A stretch of 64,000 bases of DNA from Thermohalobaculum sp951813525 (GTDB lineage Bacteria > Pseudomonadota > Alphaproteobacteria > Rhodobacterales > Rhodobacteraceae), in NCBI GenBank assembly GCA_951813525.2, contig CATOTJ020000003.1, forward strand, positions 248,001 to 312,000, given 5' to 3'. This document shows, one piece after another, positions 63,487-64,000 of this stretch (its first letter is position 1; every line of letters starts with the position of its first letter). Below the pieces are notes generated by a model. The model was given only the letters and a program-made list of their open reading frames with translations. It ran no database searches and had not been told where the DNA came from. The position numbers and the translations under genes are program-made.

Positions 63487-64000
63487 TCACTCCGATTTTG
63501 CAGCCCATGTCGTGCCGTCACCCTCTTCGGTCGGGAAAAGCGGGCGCAAGCCCATTAACGGGGCGACCCGGCGGATGATCGCCGCCGCGACCGGTACGGC
63601 TGTGCGCCCGGCACCGCGGATATACCGCTTGCCCGACCGGTCTTCGGCTTCGTCCAACGACACGACCAGCACATATTCCGGCGCATGATGCGGAAAGACC
63701 GAGGCAAAGGTCGCGATCACCTTCTTGTCGGAATACCCGCCATCGACCGCCTTGTTCGCGGTCCCCGTTTTGCCCGCCACATAGTACCCTGGCACTTCGG
63801 CCCGTTTTGCGGTTCCGCGCACGACAACTTCGCGCATGATGCGCAGCATCTCGCGGCTGGCGTCCTGCGAAAACACCCGCTCGCCGGACCTCCCGCCCCC
63901 TGCAACCAGGGTGGGGTGAATTCGAACGCCGCCATTGGCGATGGTCGCATACGACGCCGCCAAATGCACCGGCGACACTGCCAGACCATGACCATAAGCT
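63487..64000 (-). CDS. ftsI: Penicillin-binding protein 3, FtsI (C-terminal part)
   Basis: The frame enters from the right edge; about 170 C-terminal residues are seen. AYGHGLAVSPVHLAASYATI and ANGGVRIHPTLVAGG precede the KTGT motif in GYYVAGKTGTANKAVDGGYS, which is the third active-site motif of transpeptidases. The C-terminus KRYIRGAGRTAVPVAAAIIR fits class B PBPs. FtsI crosslinks septal peptidoglycan with FtsW. The SxxK and SxN motifs lie outside the window. Confidence 0.93.
   Translation of the reverse strand, partial: AYGHGLAVSPVHLAASYATIANGGVRIHPTLVAGGGRSGERVFSQDASREMLRIMREVVVRGTAKRAEVPGYYVAGKTGTANKAVDGGYSDKKVIATFASVFPHHAPEYVLVVSLDEAEDRSGKRYIRGAGRTAVPVAAAIIRRVAPLMGLRPLFPTEEGDGTTWAAKSE

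Overview
The window is about 61-62% GC by eye. It looks like chromosomal DNA of an alphaproteobacterium, most likely a member of the Rhodobacterales. The grounds are: the alphaproteobacterial order of the dcw (division and cell wall) cluster followed by lpxC, bamD and recN; an FtsZ with a very long linker ending in a conserved tail; a glycerol ABC transporter operon of the Rhizobium glpSTPQUV type; a DUF6456 helix-turn-helix protein beside a DUF6477-like protein; and a MttB-family methyltransferase without pyrrolysine. No species can be named from the sequence alone.

Layout. 0-10.5 kb: the end of an unidentified gene, two very large chemoreceptors, a CaiB/BaiF CoA-transferase, and an RTX/Hint protein gene broken by two compensating frameshifts. 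10.5-16.6 kb: a graveyard of mobile elements and dead genes. It holds an IS481 remnant welded to an IS630 remnant, GFA and GST gene scraps, an IS6-family remnant, and a formylglycine-generating-enzyme-like (SUMF1) gene with a nonsense codon and an IS630-type insertion. One intact flavin-dependent alpha-hydroxyacid oxidase sits inside this stretch. 16.6-25.9 kb: a glycerol uptake and catabolism regulon, glpD-glpS-glpT-glpP-glpQ-ridA-glpU-glpV on the minus strand, with divergent glpR and candidate GlpR half-sites between them. 25.9-28 kb: relics of ridA, glmS, an IS3 orfA and a serine recombinase, a ChaC-like gene, and a tRNA-Leu(CAA).

28-43.4 kb: housekeeping and accessory genes: a zinc metallopeptidase, a DedA-family protein, DsbB, a GSCFA pair, an HNH endonuclease gene carrying a 69-bp IS30 scar, an esterase, a DNA glycosylase, DUF6456 and DUF6477 proteins, an MttB homologue, guaA, a ydcF-like gene disrupted by an intact IS30 element, an EamA transporter and mazG. 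43.4-64 kb: one long minus-strand block, transcribed from the right edge inwards: ftsI, murE, murF, mraY, a small secreted protein, murD, ftsW, murG, murC, a small membrane protein, murB, ddl, ftsQ, ftsA, ftsZ, then lpxC, bamD and recN. Most neighbours overlap by 1-22 bases, so they are probably translationally coupled. Together they build lipid II, flip and polymerise it, and assemble the divisome.

I found no CRISPR array, prophage or recognisable new defence system. The most informative oddities are the IS-driven gene decay (an exact IS30 insertion with a 3-bp target duplication, an identical 69-bp IS30 scar 7.3 kb away, and an IS630-type insertion in SUMF1), an apparent A7 slippery frameshift site in the IS630-type transposase, and an unfamiliar small secreted cysteine protein inside the dcw cluster.
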